Assembly: GCA_964458495.1 (NCBI GenBank)
Contig: CAYWJB010000006.1
Location: forward strand, 174,664-238,663
Source: JANWVO01 sp964458495
GTDB lineage: Bacteria > Acidobacteriota > Terriglobia > Bryobacterales > Bryobacteraceae
Direction: 5' to 3'
DNA: 64,000 nt
Program-made: the position numbers and the translations under genes
The notes under the pieces: model-generated
The model's input: the letters and a program-made list of their open reading frames with translations, nothing else
Databases searched by the model: none
What the model was told of the DNA's origin: nothing
Shown here: one piece after another, positions 46,389 through 54,701 of the stretch
Position numbering within the stretch: position 1 is the first letter of the stretch
Layout of the letters: each line of letters opens with the position of its first letter

Positions 46389-47504
46389 ATGCGACTGAAA
46401 CTCTCCCTCGACTGGCTTCTGGTCTTTGTGCCCGTCACCGCTGCGCTGGAATGGCTGGCCCCCTCAGCCCACGGCTGGATCTTCGCCTCGGCCTGTCTGG
46501 CGATTCTGCCGCTGGCCGGATGGCTAGGCCACGCCACCGAGCATCTCGCCGCCCACACTGGCGAGGGCGTGGGCGGGCTGCTGAACGCCACCTTCGGCAA
46601 TGCGGCGGAGTTGATCATCGCCATCGCGGCGCTGCAACGTGGACTGCACGACGTCGTGAAGGCGTCGCTGACAGGATCGATCATCGGCAACATTCTTCTC
46701 GTGGCCGGCTTGGCCATGCTTGCCGGCGGCGTCCGCCACCGGACGCAATCGTTCCAGGCGCTGGCCGCAAGAGCGCAGGCGACGCTGCTGATCCTGTCGG
46801 CCATCGCGCTCGTGGTGCCGGCAGTTTTCCATCACGTGGCCGGCGCCTCGCGCGACGTCGAAAACGATCTGAGCCTGGAGATCGCCGTCGTCCTGCTGGC
46901 CATCTATGCCGCCCACCTCGTTTTCTCCCTGGTCACGCACCGCAGCTTCTTTACGGGCCTTCCTTCCAGCACGGAAGCCGAGGCGGCCGGACAGCACGCG
47001 CCGTGGAGCCGCGGCCGCAGCATCGCGGTGCTGGCGGGCGCGACGGCGCTGATTGCGTGGATGAGCGAAATTCTGGTCGGCAGCGTGGAGCAGGCGGCGC
47101 ATGCGTGGGGCATGTCGCAGATCTTCGTGGGCGTCATTGTCGTGGCCGTGATCGGCAACGCCGCTGAACATTCCTCCGCCATCCTGATGGCCTGGAAGAA
47201 CCGCATGGATTTGAGTCTCTCGATCGCCGTAGGATCCAGCATCCAGGTGGCGCTGTTCGTCGCCCCGCTTCTGGTGTTGATGAGCCACGCCGTCGGGCCG
47301 CGACCGATGGATCTGGTCTTTACAGCCGCCGAGGTGCTGGCCGTGGTGGTTACGGCTGTGATCGCCGCCCAGATCGCCTCCGACGGCGAATCCAACTGGC
47401 TGGAAGGCGCCATGCTGATGGCCGTCTATCTGATCCTCGGCATGGCGTTCTATTTTCTGCCTGACACGGGAGCCGCGCAGGCCGTATCCTCCGCCCCCCG
47501 CTGA
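46389..47504 (+). CDS. cax: Calcium/proton exchanger, Cax family
   Basis: A 371-residue inner-membrane antiporter with eleven or so spans. Both halves hold the c-repeat motif that forms the ion site: FGNAAELIIAIAAL near residue 75 and IGNAAEHSSAILMAW near 255. A hydrophilic loop (STEAEAAGQHAPWSRG) separates the halves. It exports Ca2+ (or other cations) in exchange for H+. The ATG at 46389 was chosen because family members begin near the LSLDWLLVFVPV segment; ATG 46347 is possible. Start is 92 bp from the divergent MFS start. Confidence 0.88.
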   Translation: MRLKLSLDWLLVFVPVTAALEWLAPSAHGWIFASACLAILPLAGWLGHATEHLAAHTGEGVGGLLNATFGNAAELIIAIAALQRGLHDVVKASLTGSIIGNILLVAGLAMLAGGVRHRTQSFQALAARAQATLLILSAIALVVPAVFHHVAGASRDVENDLSLEIAVVLLAIYAAHLVFSLVTHRSFFTGLPSSTEAEAAGQHAPWSRGRSIAVLAGATALIAWMSEILVGSVEQAAHAWGMSQIFVGVIVVAVIGNAAEHSSAILMAWKNRMDLSLSIAVGSSIQVALFVAPLLVLMSHAVGPRPMDLVFTAAEVLAVVVTAVIAAQIASDGESNWLEGAMLMAVYLILGMAFYFLPDTGAAQAVSSAPR

Positions 47505-48689
47505 ATCGGGCGGCAACCGCGCCGCCTCGCCGTCCTTGAAGCGGGCTTCGGCTAAGGCTGGCTCCGGTTCGTCGAGGCAGGGCTTCGGATCCGGAACCGC
47601 GGGAAGAATGCCGCTGGAATCAGCGGTCCCGCAACGCGGGCAACGAAAACGGGCGCACGGCACTCCGTGGCCGCCCGCTAAGGGAGTGGGAGTGTCAGGA
47701 CTTCTGCCCCGCTCCGAACCGGCGCTATCCTCTGCTCCCATTGCAGCAGCGCAACGAGGTGCCAACCCCCGCTGCCTCACGAATCCATCGTTTGCGCAGG
47801 ATTCTCGAAAGTGTCTGCCGGTGCCTGCCGCCAGGTTTGCGAGCGGAATGCTCACCACACAAACCAGGATTCCTGCCAGAGGGCGCCAGCGAATGCCGGA
47901 CGGCACTCGCCCGGAAAAAGCCCGGATGAAATCGAAAAAAGGACTCAAGACGAGGGAGTGGAAGGCATGCGGGGAGAGCATGAGGCACAGGGGCTTTGAG
48001 GGAGAGGAGGTGGGTCGGGAGAGAGGAAAGAACCCTTCGCCTTGAGTCCACCCTGTGGCCGTGACCTTCATCGCTGCCTTCTTCTCAGCACACGCCGCGC
48101 CAAACCGGCAAGCAATTCAGCAGCAATGAGTTGCCAGAACGCCAGCACCCCGCCGCCGCAACCGCCCGGCCAGCGTTGTTCCACCTTGGTGCACCATACC
48201 GGGAGCGCCGCCCAACGCGGCACGCTCTCTCCGCCTCCGGATCGGCGAGCCCGCGCCTTCCAGGGCGTGCAGGACCGATGGGTGCTCTCGAGAGACGCCC
48301 CATGTCACCGGCTCTCGGCGCAGACATAAGCGCCAGACATTGGCTCGAATGCCTGTGGAGCTTCGAGCCGGATCCCGGGCGGGAGGCGCCAAGCCCCGCT
48401 CCCTCTGAAGGCAGCCACAGAGTGCCCTGCGCCCATCTGCACCGCTCCTGGTGTGTACCGGCTCCTCGCACCAGCCCGGGACGTAACCGCTCGCGTGGCG
48501 ACGGCTCTCCGGGGACTCCAATCCAGGTTGCCTGGCCGTTCGGCCGGCGAGGCTCCCTCTGCTCCTGTCGCCGGCAGAGCGTAGGAGACCCATGGAAGCT
48601 CGTCAAAGACGCGATGCGGGGGACTTTCCGGGCAAGGTCCGGTGCCACTCCGGTGCAGCCGCCGGTAGAATGGGGAGCCGGAGGCAGGA
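47505..48689. other. 1.2-kb stretch without a convincing gene
   Basis: Long frames exist on both strands but their translations are Arg/Pro/Ser-rich and lack ribosome sites. On the minus strand, 47.55-47.75 kb encodes CPRCG plus an acidic stretch, which could be the remnant of a small zinc-ribbon protein. Just before the aldehyde dehydrogenase gene (48630-48680) is a CCGGTG/CTCCGG-rich segment discussed among the findings. No tRNA, IS remnant or CRISPR repeats were seen. Confidence 0.35.
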
Positions 48690-50210
48690 ATGGATCCAAA
48701 GCAGATCTTGGCGAAGCTCGGTATCGGCGAATGGAATTCGGGCGCGTGCGGAGCCGCTTGGGTGCCGAGGCCGGGCGGCGGGGACCTGGCAAGCTTCAAT
48801 CCGTCGACCGGCGAGGAACTGGCACAGGTGGGCATGGCTTCGGCGGAAGATTACGAAGTTGTGGCGGCGGCAGCGCACGAGACGTTCCTGCGCTGGCGGC
48901 TGCATCCGGCGCCGAAGCGGGGGGAGGTGATCCGGCAGATCGGGCTGGCATTGCGGGAGCACAAACAGGAGCTTGGAGCGCTGGTTTCGCTCGAGATGGG
49001 CAAGATTCTGGCCGAGGGGCTCGGCGAGGTGCAGGAGATGATCGACATGGCGGACTTCGCCGTGGGTCTCTCGCGGCAGCTCTATGGACTCACGATGCAG
49101 AGCGAGCGGCCGCAGCACCGGATGTACGAGCAGTGGCACCCGCTGGGGCCGGTGGGCGTGATTTCGGCATTCAATTTCCCGGTGGCGGTGTGGAGCTGGA
49201 ACGCATTCATCGCCGCCGTCTGCGGCGACACGGTGATCTGGAAGCCCAGCTCGGAGACGCCGCTGTGCGCCATTGCGGTGCAGCGGATCTGCCAGAAAGT
49301 GCTGGAAGACAACGGCTGGGCGGGGGTGTTCACGTTGGCCATCGGGCGCGGCTCGACAGTGGGCGAGCGGCTGCTGGCCGACGGGCGTGTCCCGCTGGTG
49401 AGTGCAACGGGCAGTTGTCAGATGGGCTACCGGGTGGCCGAGGTCGTGGGCAAGCGGCTGGGCAGGACGATTCTCGAACTGGGCGGCAACAACGGGGTCA
49501 TCATCGAACCGGACGCCGACCTGGACCTGGCGCTTCGGGCCGTGCTCTTCGGCGCCATCGGCACCGCCGGGCAGCGTTGCACAACCATCCGGCGGCTGTT
49601 CCTGCACCGCGACATTGCAGCCGCATTCACCGGGAGGCTGAAGCACGCCTATTCGCAGATCCGGATCGGCGACCCGCTCGACGAGCACACGCTGATGGGG
49701 CCGCTCGTGAACGGGGCAGCCGTGGGAGAAATGATGGACGGGCTGCGGCGCGCGGTGGAGCAAGGCGGGGAGGTGATCTTCGGCGGGCAACGGCTGCAGC
49801 GGCAAGGCAACTTCGTGGAGCCGGCGCTGGTGCGGGCGCGCGCCGACATGCCCATCGTGAAGGAAGAGATCTTCGCTCCGATTCTTTACTTGATCGAGTA
49901 CGGCGATTTGGAGGAGGCGATCCGCTGGCACAACGACGTGCCGCAGGGGCTGTCGTCTGCAATCTTCACGCGGAACCTGATTGCGGCGGAGACGTTCCTG
50001 TCAGCGCTCGGGTCCGACTGCGGCATCGCGAACGTCAACATCGGCACTTCGGGGGCCGAGATCGGCGGAGCCTTCGGGGGCGAGAAAGAGACTGGCGGCG
50101 GGCGCGAAGCGGGCTCCGATGCGTGGAAGGCCTACATGCGGCGGCAGACGGTGACCATCAACTGGTCCAAAGACCTGCCTCTGGCGCAGGGCATCCGCTT
50201 TGAACTCTGA
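48690..50210 (+). CDS. Aldehyde dehydrogenase, ALDH7/antiquitin type (piperideine-6-carboxylate dehydrogenase-like)
   Basis: NAD+-dependent oxidation of an aldehyde, in homologues L-aminoadipate semialdehyde in lysine breakdown. The 506-residue protein has VISAFNFPVAVWSWN (cofactor site), ELGGNNGVIIEPDADLD (catalytic Glu in the ALDH7-specific ELGGNN) and GTAGQRCTTIRRLF (catalytic Cys). These variants separate ALDH7 from other ALDHs. GGAGGCAGGA precedes the ATG. No lysine-catabolic neighbours (amaA, lysine aminotransferase) are present, so the substrate is inferred from family only. Confidence 0.85.
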   Translation: MDPKQILAKLGIGEWNSGACGAAWVPRPGGGDLASFNPSTGEELAQVGMASAEDYEVVAAAAHETFLRWRLHPAPKRGEVIRQIGLALREHKQELGALVSLEMGKILAEGLGEVQEMIDMADFAVGLSRQLYGLTMQSERPQHRMYEQWHPLGPVGVISAFNFPVAVWSWNAFIAAVCGDTVIWKPSSETPLCAIAVQRICQKVLEDNGWAGVFTLAIGRGSTVGERLLADGRVPLVSATGSCQMGYRVAEVVGKRLGRTILELGGNNGVIIEPDADLDLALRAVLFGAIGTAGQRCTTIRRLFLHRDIAAAFTGRLKHAYSQIRIGDPLDEHTLMGPLVNGAAVGEMMDGLRRAVEQGGEVIFGGQRLQRQGNFVEPALVRARADMPIVKEEIFAPILYLIEYGDLEEAIRWHNDVPQGLSSAIFTRNLIAAETFLSALGSDCGIANVNIGTSGAEIGGAFGGEKETGGGREAGSDAWKAYMRRQTVTINWSKDLPLAQGIRFEL

Positions 50211-50250
50211 ACTGTGAGAGGAGAGCCGCCGCGCCCGCACTAGTTATGGC

Positions 50251-50637
50251 GTGAGGACCCTGAGGCTTCTGGTATGCTTCTGCCTGGCGGCGAACTTGCC
50301 GCTGGGTTCGGCGCCCCCGGCAGGCGGATGCGCGGGCGAGGCGGCGCGGATCGAGGCGCTGATCGGGCAACTGACGGAGTTGAAGTCCCGGCTGGCCGAG
50401 GCCGAGGCGCAGCTCGACGCGCTGCTGCGAACGCTCAGCGAGCAGAAGGGTGCGGTTGCGAATCCACCGCAGTTCGATGCTCTGAAGCAAGGGCCGGAGC
50501 CCGGGAGCGGCGAGCCGGACCGCAAGCCTGCCGTGGTGCGGTGCGCCGCCATCACAAGCAGCGGCAAGCGGTGCACACGGCCGGCGGCGCCGGGCTCCCG
50601 CTACTGCCGTCAGCACCAGCTGGCGCATCAGAAATAG
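50251..50637 (+). CDS. Exported small protein with C-terminal Cys/His motif
   Basis: A 128-residue protein from GTG 50251. A signal peptide (about 1-23) leads into an Ala/Leu/Glu coiled coil (residues 32-66), a Pro-rich linker and a C-terminal knuckle RCAAITSSGKRCTRPAA then YCRQH, a C-x10-C-x-C/H pattern typical of small metal-binding knuckles in phage-like and eukaryote-like proteins. The pieces do not match a named family I know. The start lacks a clear ribosome site. Confidence 0.55.
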   Translation: MRTLRLLVCFCLAANLPLGSAPPAGGCAGEAARIEALIGQLTELKSRLAEAEAQLDALLRTLSEQKGAVANPPQFDALKQGPEPGSGEPDRKPAVVRCAAITSSGKRCTRPAAPGSRYCRQHQLAHQK

Positions 50638-50716
50638 GCCCGTGGGCCGGGGGATCTGGCGCCGGGCCTGCACACGGGCAGTTGCGGCCCGCTGCGCAGC
50701 CTGAATCTTGACTGAG

Positions 50717-50722
50717 TATAAT
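50717..50722 (+). promoter_or_regulatory. Perfect -10 box before the DUF1326 gene
   Basis: TATAAT (consensus) 95 bp upstream of the ATG; no good -35 at 17 bp. Confidence 0.4.
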
Positions 50723-50816
50723 TGGATCAAACAGAACAGGCCGCGGGGGCGGGCTTGGCGCATCCGGCAATGAGCGCGCGCTGCCCTTCTTCGAGGCCGT
50801 TGAACTGGGAGGTTCG

Positions 50817-51512
50817 ATGATGACTGCGTGGTTGAAACTGGGCGTGTTTTTCCTCGGTGCCGCAATGCTGGGCTGGGCTGCGTCGCCGTCGATTCAGGCA
50901 ACCGGAATGTATGTGGAGGCGCGGTCGGCGGACGTCAACGCCGGCTCCTGCTTCATCAACAGTGAAGTGCAACTGGTGGGCAACCTGGCCGTGTTCGGCT
51001 GGCAGATCGAGCGCGGCGAGGTCAATGGCGTGAACGTCGACGGGCTCAGGGTGGCGGCGGCGGTGAAGGCGGCTTCCACGCTGGGCGATCTGACCGGCGA
51101 GCCCTATCCGGTCTACTCGGTGCTGATCTACGACGAGCGCGCGACGCTCGAGCAGCGCCACGCGCTGAAACTCTTCGCCCAGCGGATGACGGGCGACCTG
51201 CTGGAGCGCGTCGTGCGGGAGTTCGTCATGCCCATGGAGTTCCGCGTCGACGGCGACAGCATCCACGACAGGCGCGTGTCGTTCACCGCCGGCACGCTGG
51301 CCGCGATCCGCACGCGCGCCATTGAAGAGGGCGACAAGGTGTGCGGGCACGAGGAGACCTTCTACCCGCCGCTGGCGAAGACCGACCATGCGATGGCCGC
51401 TTACACCCTGGAGAACCGCTACGCGGCCGACTCGCGCGAAGGCCTCAAGGCGCGGTGGTCGCTTCCATACAAGCGCAATGCGTTCGTGGCCACCTTCCGT
51501 GTGAATGAATAG
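50817..51512 (+). CDS. Exported DUF1326 protein
   Basis: A 231-residue protein with a signal peptide (about 1-21, ending GWAAS). The body begins with ATGMYVEARSADVNAGSCF, the characteristic opening of DUF1326 domains (GxYxExRxxDVxxGxC). DUF1326 proteins are small, of unknown function, often next to membrane proteins. GGGAGG lies before the ATG and an intrinsic terminator 22 bp past the stop, so it is a single-gene transcript with its own promoter candidate. Confidence 0.78.
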   Translation: MMTAWLKLGVFFLGAAMLGWAASPSIQATGMYVEARSADVNAGSCFINSEVQLVGNLAVFGWQIERGEVNGVNVDGLRVAAAVKAASTLGDLTGEPYPVYSVLIYDERATLEQRHALKLFAQRMTGDLLERVVREFVMPMEFRVDGDSIHDRRVSFTAGTLAAIRTRAIEEGDKVCGHEETFYPPLAKTDHAMAAYTLENRYAADSREGLKARWSLPYKRNAFVATFRVNE

Positions 51513-51534
51513 GCCGCGTGTTTCGGCGCTGCCT

Positions 51535-51570
51535 GGCCCGGGGCGGAAAGGCTCCGGGCCTTTTTCTTTT
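51535..51570 (+). terminator. Rho-independent terminator of the DUF1326 gene
   Basis: A 10-bp stem with one G-U pair (51535-51544 / 51551-51560), GGAAAG loop, then TTTTTCTTTT. Confidence 0.9.
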
Positions 51571-51596
51571 CTGCGCAAGGGGGTGAAAATGGGGGC

Positions 51597-52580
51597 ATGA
51601 GAAAACTGTGGTTGTTGGCGGCAGTCGTAGCGGCGACTGCGGCGGCGCAGGTGCTGATCCTGCACAAGGGCGACGATTCGCTGGGAGTATATGACGAGGC
51701 GCATGGCAAGCTTCTGGCAAAGATCCGGACCGGCGCGAAGCCGCACGAGTTCGCGGTGAGCCCGGACGGCCGCTTCGCGTTTGTCACCAACTACGGCGTG
51801 GATTCGTGGACCGAAGACAAGCCCGGCGAAAACACGCTCACCGTGATCGACCTCGAGGCCCGCAAGCCGGCCGGGGAGATTTCGCTGGGCGCCAACCGGC
51901 GGCCGCACGGCATCCACCTGGGACGCAGCGGCCGGCTGTATGTCACTTGTGACATTCCCGGGGCGCTGGCCGTCGTCGACAGCCGCAAGAGGCGTCTGCT
52001 GCATGCGATCCCGGTATCAGGAAAACTGCCGCACCTGGTGGCCGTCAGCCGCGACGAGCGGCAGGCGTGGACGGCCGACTCGGGCTCGGGCACGGTGAGT
52101 GTCGTGGATCTGAGGTCGAGACGGCAGCGCGCGTCGATCGAAGTGGGAGGCGTGCCCATGGGGATCGCGCTGACTCCGGACGAGAAGACGCTGCTGGTGG
52201 GGACGCGGACGTCGAACATGGTGGTCGTGATCGACGCAGTGACGAACTCGGTGAAAAGGAAGCTCGGCGTGGCCGGGCAGCCCTCCCGCATTGTCGTGTC
52301 ACCGGACGGGCGGTGGGCGTACACCTCGCTGATCGAGTCCGGAGAAGTGGCGGTGATCGATCTGGCGTCGCTCGGGGAGGCGAAGCGCGCCCGGGTGGGC
52401 AGCCACGCGGAAGGAATCCGTCTGGATGAGGAGAGCGGAACGCTGTTTGTGTCGGCGCAGGGGGACAACCGCACCGTGCGGTTCCGCCTGCCGGCGCTGG
52501 AAGTGATGACGGTCTACGAGACGGCGGCGAAGCCGGACCCGGTGTATTTGCTCCGGAGCCGCGGCCGCCGGAACAGGTGA
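51597..52580 (+). CDS. Exported YVTN-type beta-propeller protein
   Basis: A 327-residue protein with a signal peptide (about 1-18, ending AAAQ). Repeating blades show the YVTN pattern SPDGRFAFVTNYG, HLGRSGRLYVTCD, SRDERQAWTADSG, TPDEKTLLVGTRT and SPDGRWAYTSLIE, six or seven in all. Such propellers act as binding or scaffold proteins, sometimes in quinoprotein or surface-layer contexts. No catalytic residues are evident. AAGGGGGTG precedes the ATG. Confidence 0.85.
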   Translation: MRKLWLLAAVVAATAAAQVLILHKGDDSLGVYDEAHGKLLAKIRTGAKPHEFAVSPDGRFAFVTNYGVDSWTEDKPGENTLTVIDLEARKPAGEISLGANRRPHGIHLGRSGRLYVTCDIPGALAVVDSRKRRLLHAIPVSGKLPHLVAVSRDERQAWTADSGSGTVSVVDLRSRRQRASIEVGGVPMGIALTPDEKTLLVGTRTSNMVVVIDAVTNSVKRKLGVAGQPSRIVVSPDGRWAYTSLIESGEVAVIDLASLGEAKRARVGSHAEGIRLDEESGTLFVSAQGDNRTVRFRLPALEVMTVYETAAKPDPVYLLRSRGRRNR

Positions 52581-52857
52581 ACGTCGGGGAGACGCGGCCT
52601 GGGATCTCCGCGTCCTGAGGCCCGCAGTCTTGACTCTCGGCTGCCGGGCGTTTCACCGGACGAACGGAAACCGGCAATCGACCCAACCCCAAACTTGATT
52701 CCTCGGGCTCTCCGGCGCGGCTGCCAGGAAGATTCGGAACGTCGCGGTCCACGGCATCGTGCGCCTCTTTCGCTGGCCCGGCCCTCCGGTCCTCGAAAGG
52801 CGCCTTCGCCCTTCGCGTTCCTCGCCGGTGGGCCTGCGTCTTCCATGCGCCGCCTCT

Positions 52858-53481
52858 TCACCAGGCGAGCCCCGCCTCCCCCGCCACCCGCTCCAGTTCG
52901 TCCAGCGCCCCGGCGAAAAAGTGATCCCGCGCCTCCACCCAGTAAATCCGCTTCGGCCCCCACAACCGCTCGTAAACCCTCTCCAACTGATCCCGAGGCC
53001 CGTATTCATCCCGCGTCGATTGCACAAACACCCGCAGCACCGGACACGCGTCCAGCACGCTGTACTGCCGGTACACCGTCGGAAAGCCCGCAAGAATCAC
53101 CCGCCGCGCGCCCTCCCAGCATTGCACCGCCACCCTCGACCCGAAGCTGAACCCCGCCAGCACCAGCGGAAGCCCCGCGTACCTCTCCATCAGATACGCC
53201 TTCGCCGCCCGCGCGTCATCCACCTCCCCCCGCCCGTCGTCGTGCCGCCCCTCGCTCAGATGCACCCCGCGAAAATTGAACCGCAGCGTCACCGCGCCCC
53301 GCCGCCGCAGCGCCCGCGCCATCCGGTACACCACCTTGTTGTGCATCGTCCCGCCGCCCAGCGGGTGCGGGTGCAGCACCAGCGCCGCCGCCTGCGGCTC
53401 GCCCCCCTCGGGCTCCTCGAGCAGCGCCTCCAGCCGGCCCGCCGGCCCATTCAGAAACAACGACTCCATCCGCCGCGCCAT
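52858..53481 (-). CDS. Alpha/beta hydrolase (small dienelactone-hydrolase-like)
   Basis: A 207-residue cytoplasmic protein. HPHPLGGGTMHNKVV provides the oxyanion loop, GFSFGSR the nucleophile elbow (Ser), and DHFFAG near the end the His. This compact pattern is common in COG2945-type serine hydrolases of unknown substrate. It starts 2 bp after the yajQ stop on the same strand, so is co-transcribed. Confidence 0.8.
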   Translation of the reverse strand: MARRMESLFLNGPAGRLEALLEEPEGGEPQAAALVLHPHPLGGGTMHNKVVYRMARALRRRGAVTLRFNFRGVHLSEGRHDDGRGEVDDARAAKAYLMERYAGLPLVLAGFSFGSRVAVQCWEGARRVILAGFPTVYRQYSVLDACPVLRVFVQSTRDEYGPRDQLERVYERLWGPKRIYWVEARDHFFAGALDELERVAGEAGLAW

Positions 53482-53483
53482 CT

Positions 53484-53984
53484 TCAGTTCGACCGGTAGT
53501 TGGTGAACTGCATGTCGATGCCGAAGTCCCTCTGCCTCAGCATCCCGATCACCTCCTGCAACACATCCCGTTCCTTGCCCGACACCCGCACCAGGTCCCC
53601 CTGGATCGACGCCTGCACCTTCTTCTTCGTCTCCTTGATCGCCTTCACGATCTCCCGCGCCTTCTCCACCGGAATCCCCTGTTGCAGCGTGATCTCCTGC
53701 CTCACCGTGCTCCCCGCCGCCGGTTGCACCGTCCCGTAGCTCAGCGCCTTCAGCGGCACATTGCGCTTCACCAGCTTCCCTTGCAGAATCTCCAGCACCG
53801 CTTTCAGGTGAAAATCGTCCGACGACGAAACTGTAATCTTGCGCTCTTTCTCGTTCAGCTCGATGTGGCTTTTCGTTCCTTTCAGGTCGTACCGCTGCCC
53901 GATCTCCTTCATCGCCTGCTGAATGGCGTTCCCCACTTCAGGCATCTCCACCTTGGAAACGATGTCAAAACTGTTGTCCGGCAT
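53484..53984 (-). CDS. yajQ: YajQ family cyclic-di-GMP/nucleotide-binding protein
   Basis: A 166-residue protein with the two ferredoxin-like halves of YajQ: DNSFDIVSKVEMPEVGNAI at the start, GTKSHIELNEKERKIT, and RVSGKERDVLQEVIGMLR near the end. Homologues bind c-di-GMP and act in virulence and phage-related transcription. It lies between a response regulator gene (140 bp upstream) and a serine hydrolase (2 bp downstream). Confidence 0.95.
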   Translation of the reverse strand: MPDNSFDIVSKVEMPEVGNAIQQAMKEIGQRYDLKGTKSHIELNEKERKITVSSSDDFHLKAVLEILQGKLVKRNVPLKALSYGTVQPAAGSTVRQEITLQQGIPVEKAREIVKAIKETKKKVQASIQGDLVRVSGKERDVLQEVIGMLRQRDFGIDMQFTNYRSN

Positions 53985-54124
53985 CGCCGAATGTCTTCTC
54001 CCTTTTCAATTCCACGCTCGCTTGTCCGGCCGCTGAAATGGCGTGCCTGGTTCAGGAAGCCTCGCGTGATTTGCTCAATATATAGCGGTTGAATTCAGAC
54101 TATGGCCATATTGCATCGGCCCGC

Positions 54125-54697
54125 TCAGTGCCCCAGCGCGATCAGGATCTTCTCCGAAATCTCCTCCACGAGCATCGGCAGGCTCCGGTCCAGCGCCAGC
54201 GTCACTGCCGCCCGCACCGCCTCCGGATCGATCTCCGCCTTCACCGCAGCCGCCGCCCCCGCGCCCGGTTCCGGCGCCGGCGGCGCCGGCACGCTGTCGC
54301 CGAACAGCCCCCGTGCAAATCTCGCCCGGTCGATCAGCGGGCGGATCGTCTCCAGAACCACAGACGCCTCGAACGGCTTCTTCAGCACCGCGTCGCACCC
54401 CGCCCGCCGCGCCTCTTCCTCGTCCACAGGCTCCAGCAATCCGGCGATCAGCACCACCCCCGCATGCCGGTGCGTCTCGTGCCGCTTGATGTGCCGGCAC
54501 AGCTCGTATCCCGATTTCTGCGGCAGAAACACGTCCGCCAGCACCAGGTCCGGCTGCACCTCGTCCAGCTTCGCCACGGCGGTCTCCCCGTCGACCACCG
54601 TCACCACCTCGTAGCCCTCTTCCCGCAAAATGCGCTCGCCCATCCGCTGCGCATGCGGACTGTCGTCGGCCAGCAGCACGCGAACCGGCGGCGTCAC
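54125..54697 (-). CDS. Response regulator, receiver domain with unusual C-terminal helix
   Basis: A 190-residue protein. The receiver domain has the acidic pair Asp11-Asp12 (LLADDSP), phosphoacceptor Asp55 (LVLADVFLP) and Lys107 (LKKPFE). The conserved switch Ser/Thr before the usual Ala/Gly is Ala85 (VLIAGLL), which is abnormal. After a Pro/Ala linker (residues 132-155) the C-terminus (AAVTLALDRSLPMLVEEISE) forms an amphipathic helix, not a known DNA-binding output. It starts 4 bp after the bamD stop; no histidine kinase is adjacent. Confidence 0.82.
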   Translation of the reverse strand: MTPPVRVLLADDSPHAQRMGERILREEGYEVVTVVDGETAVAKLDEVQPDLVLADVFLPQKSGYELCRHIKRHETHRHAGVVLIAGLLEPVDEEEARRAGCDAVLKKPFEASVVLETIRPLIDRARFARGLFGDSVPAPPAPEPGAGAAAAVKAEIDPEAVRAAVTLALDRSLPMLVEEISEKILIALGH

Positions 54698-54701
54698 AAG
54701 C

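Noticed and set aside
46524..48071. A 515-codon minus-strand frame across the cax gene and the gap after it
   Set aside because: Opposite to a clear Cax coding frame; only its first part, with CPRCG, is of interest and it lacks a start and ribosome site of its own.
54060..54125. A dif recombination site in the AT-rich stretch between yajQ and the response regulator
   Set aside because: The bases CTCAATATATAGCGG do not match the XerC/XerD half-site pattern with a 6-bp centre.
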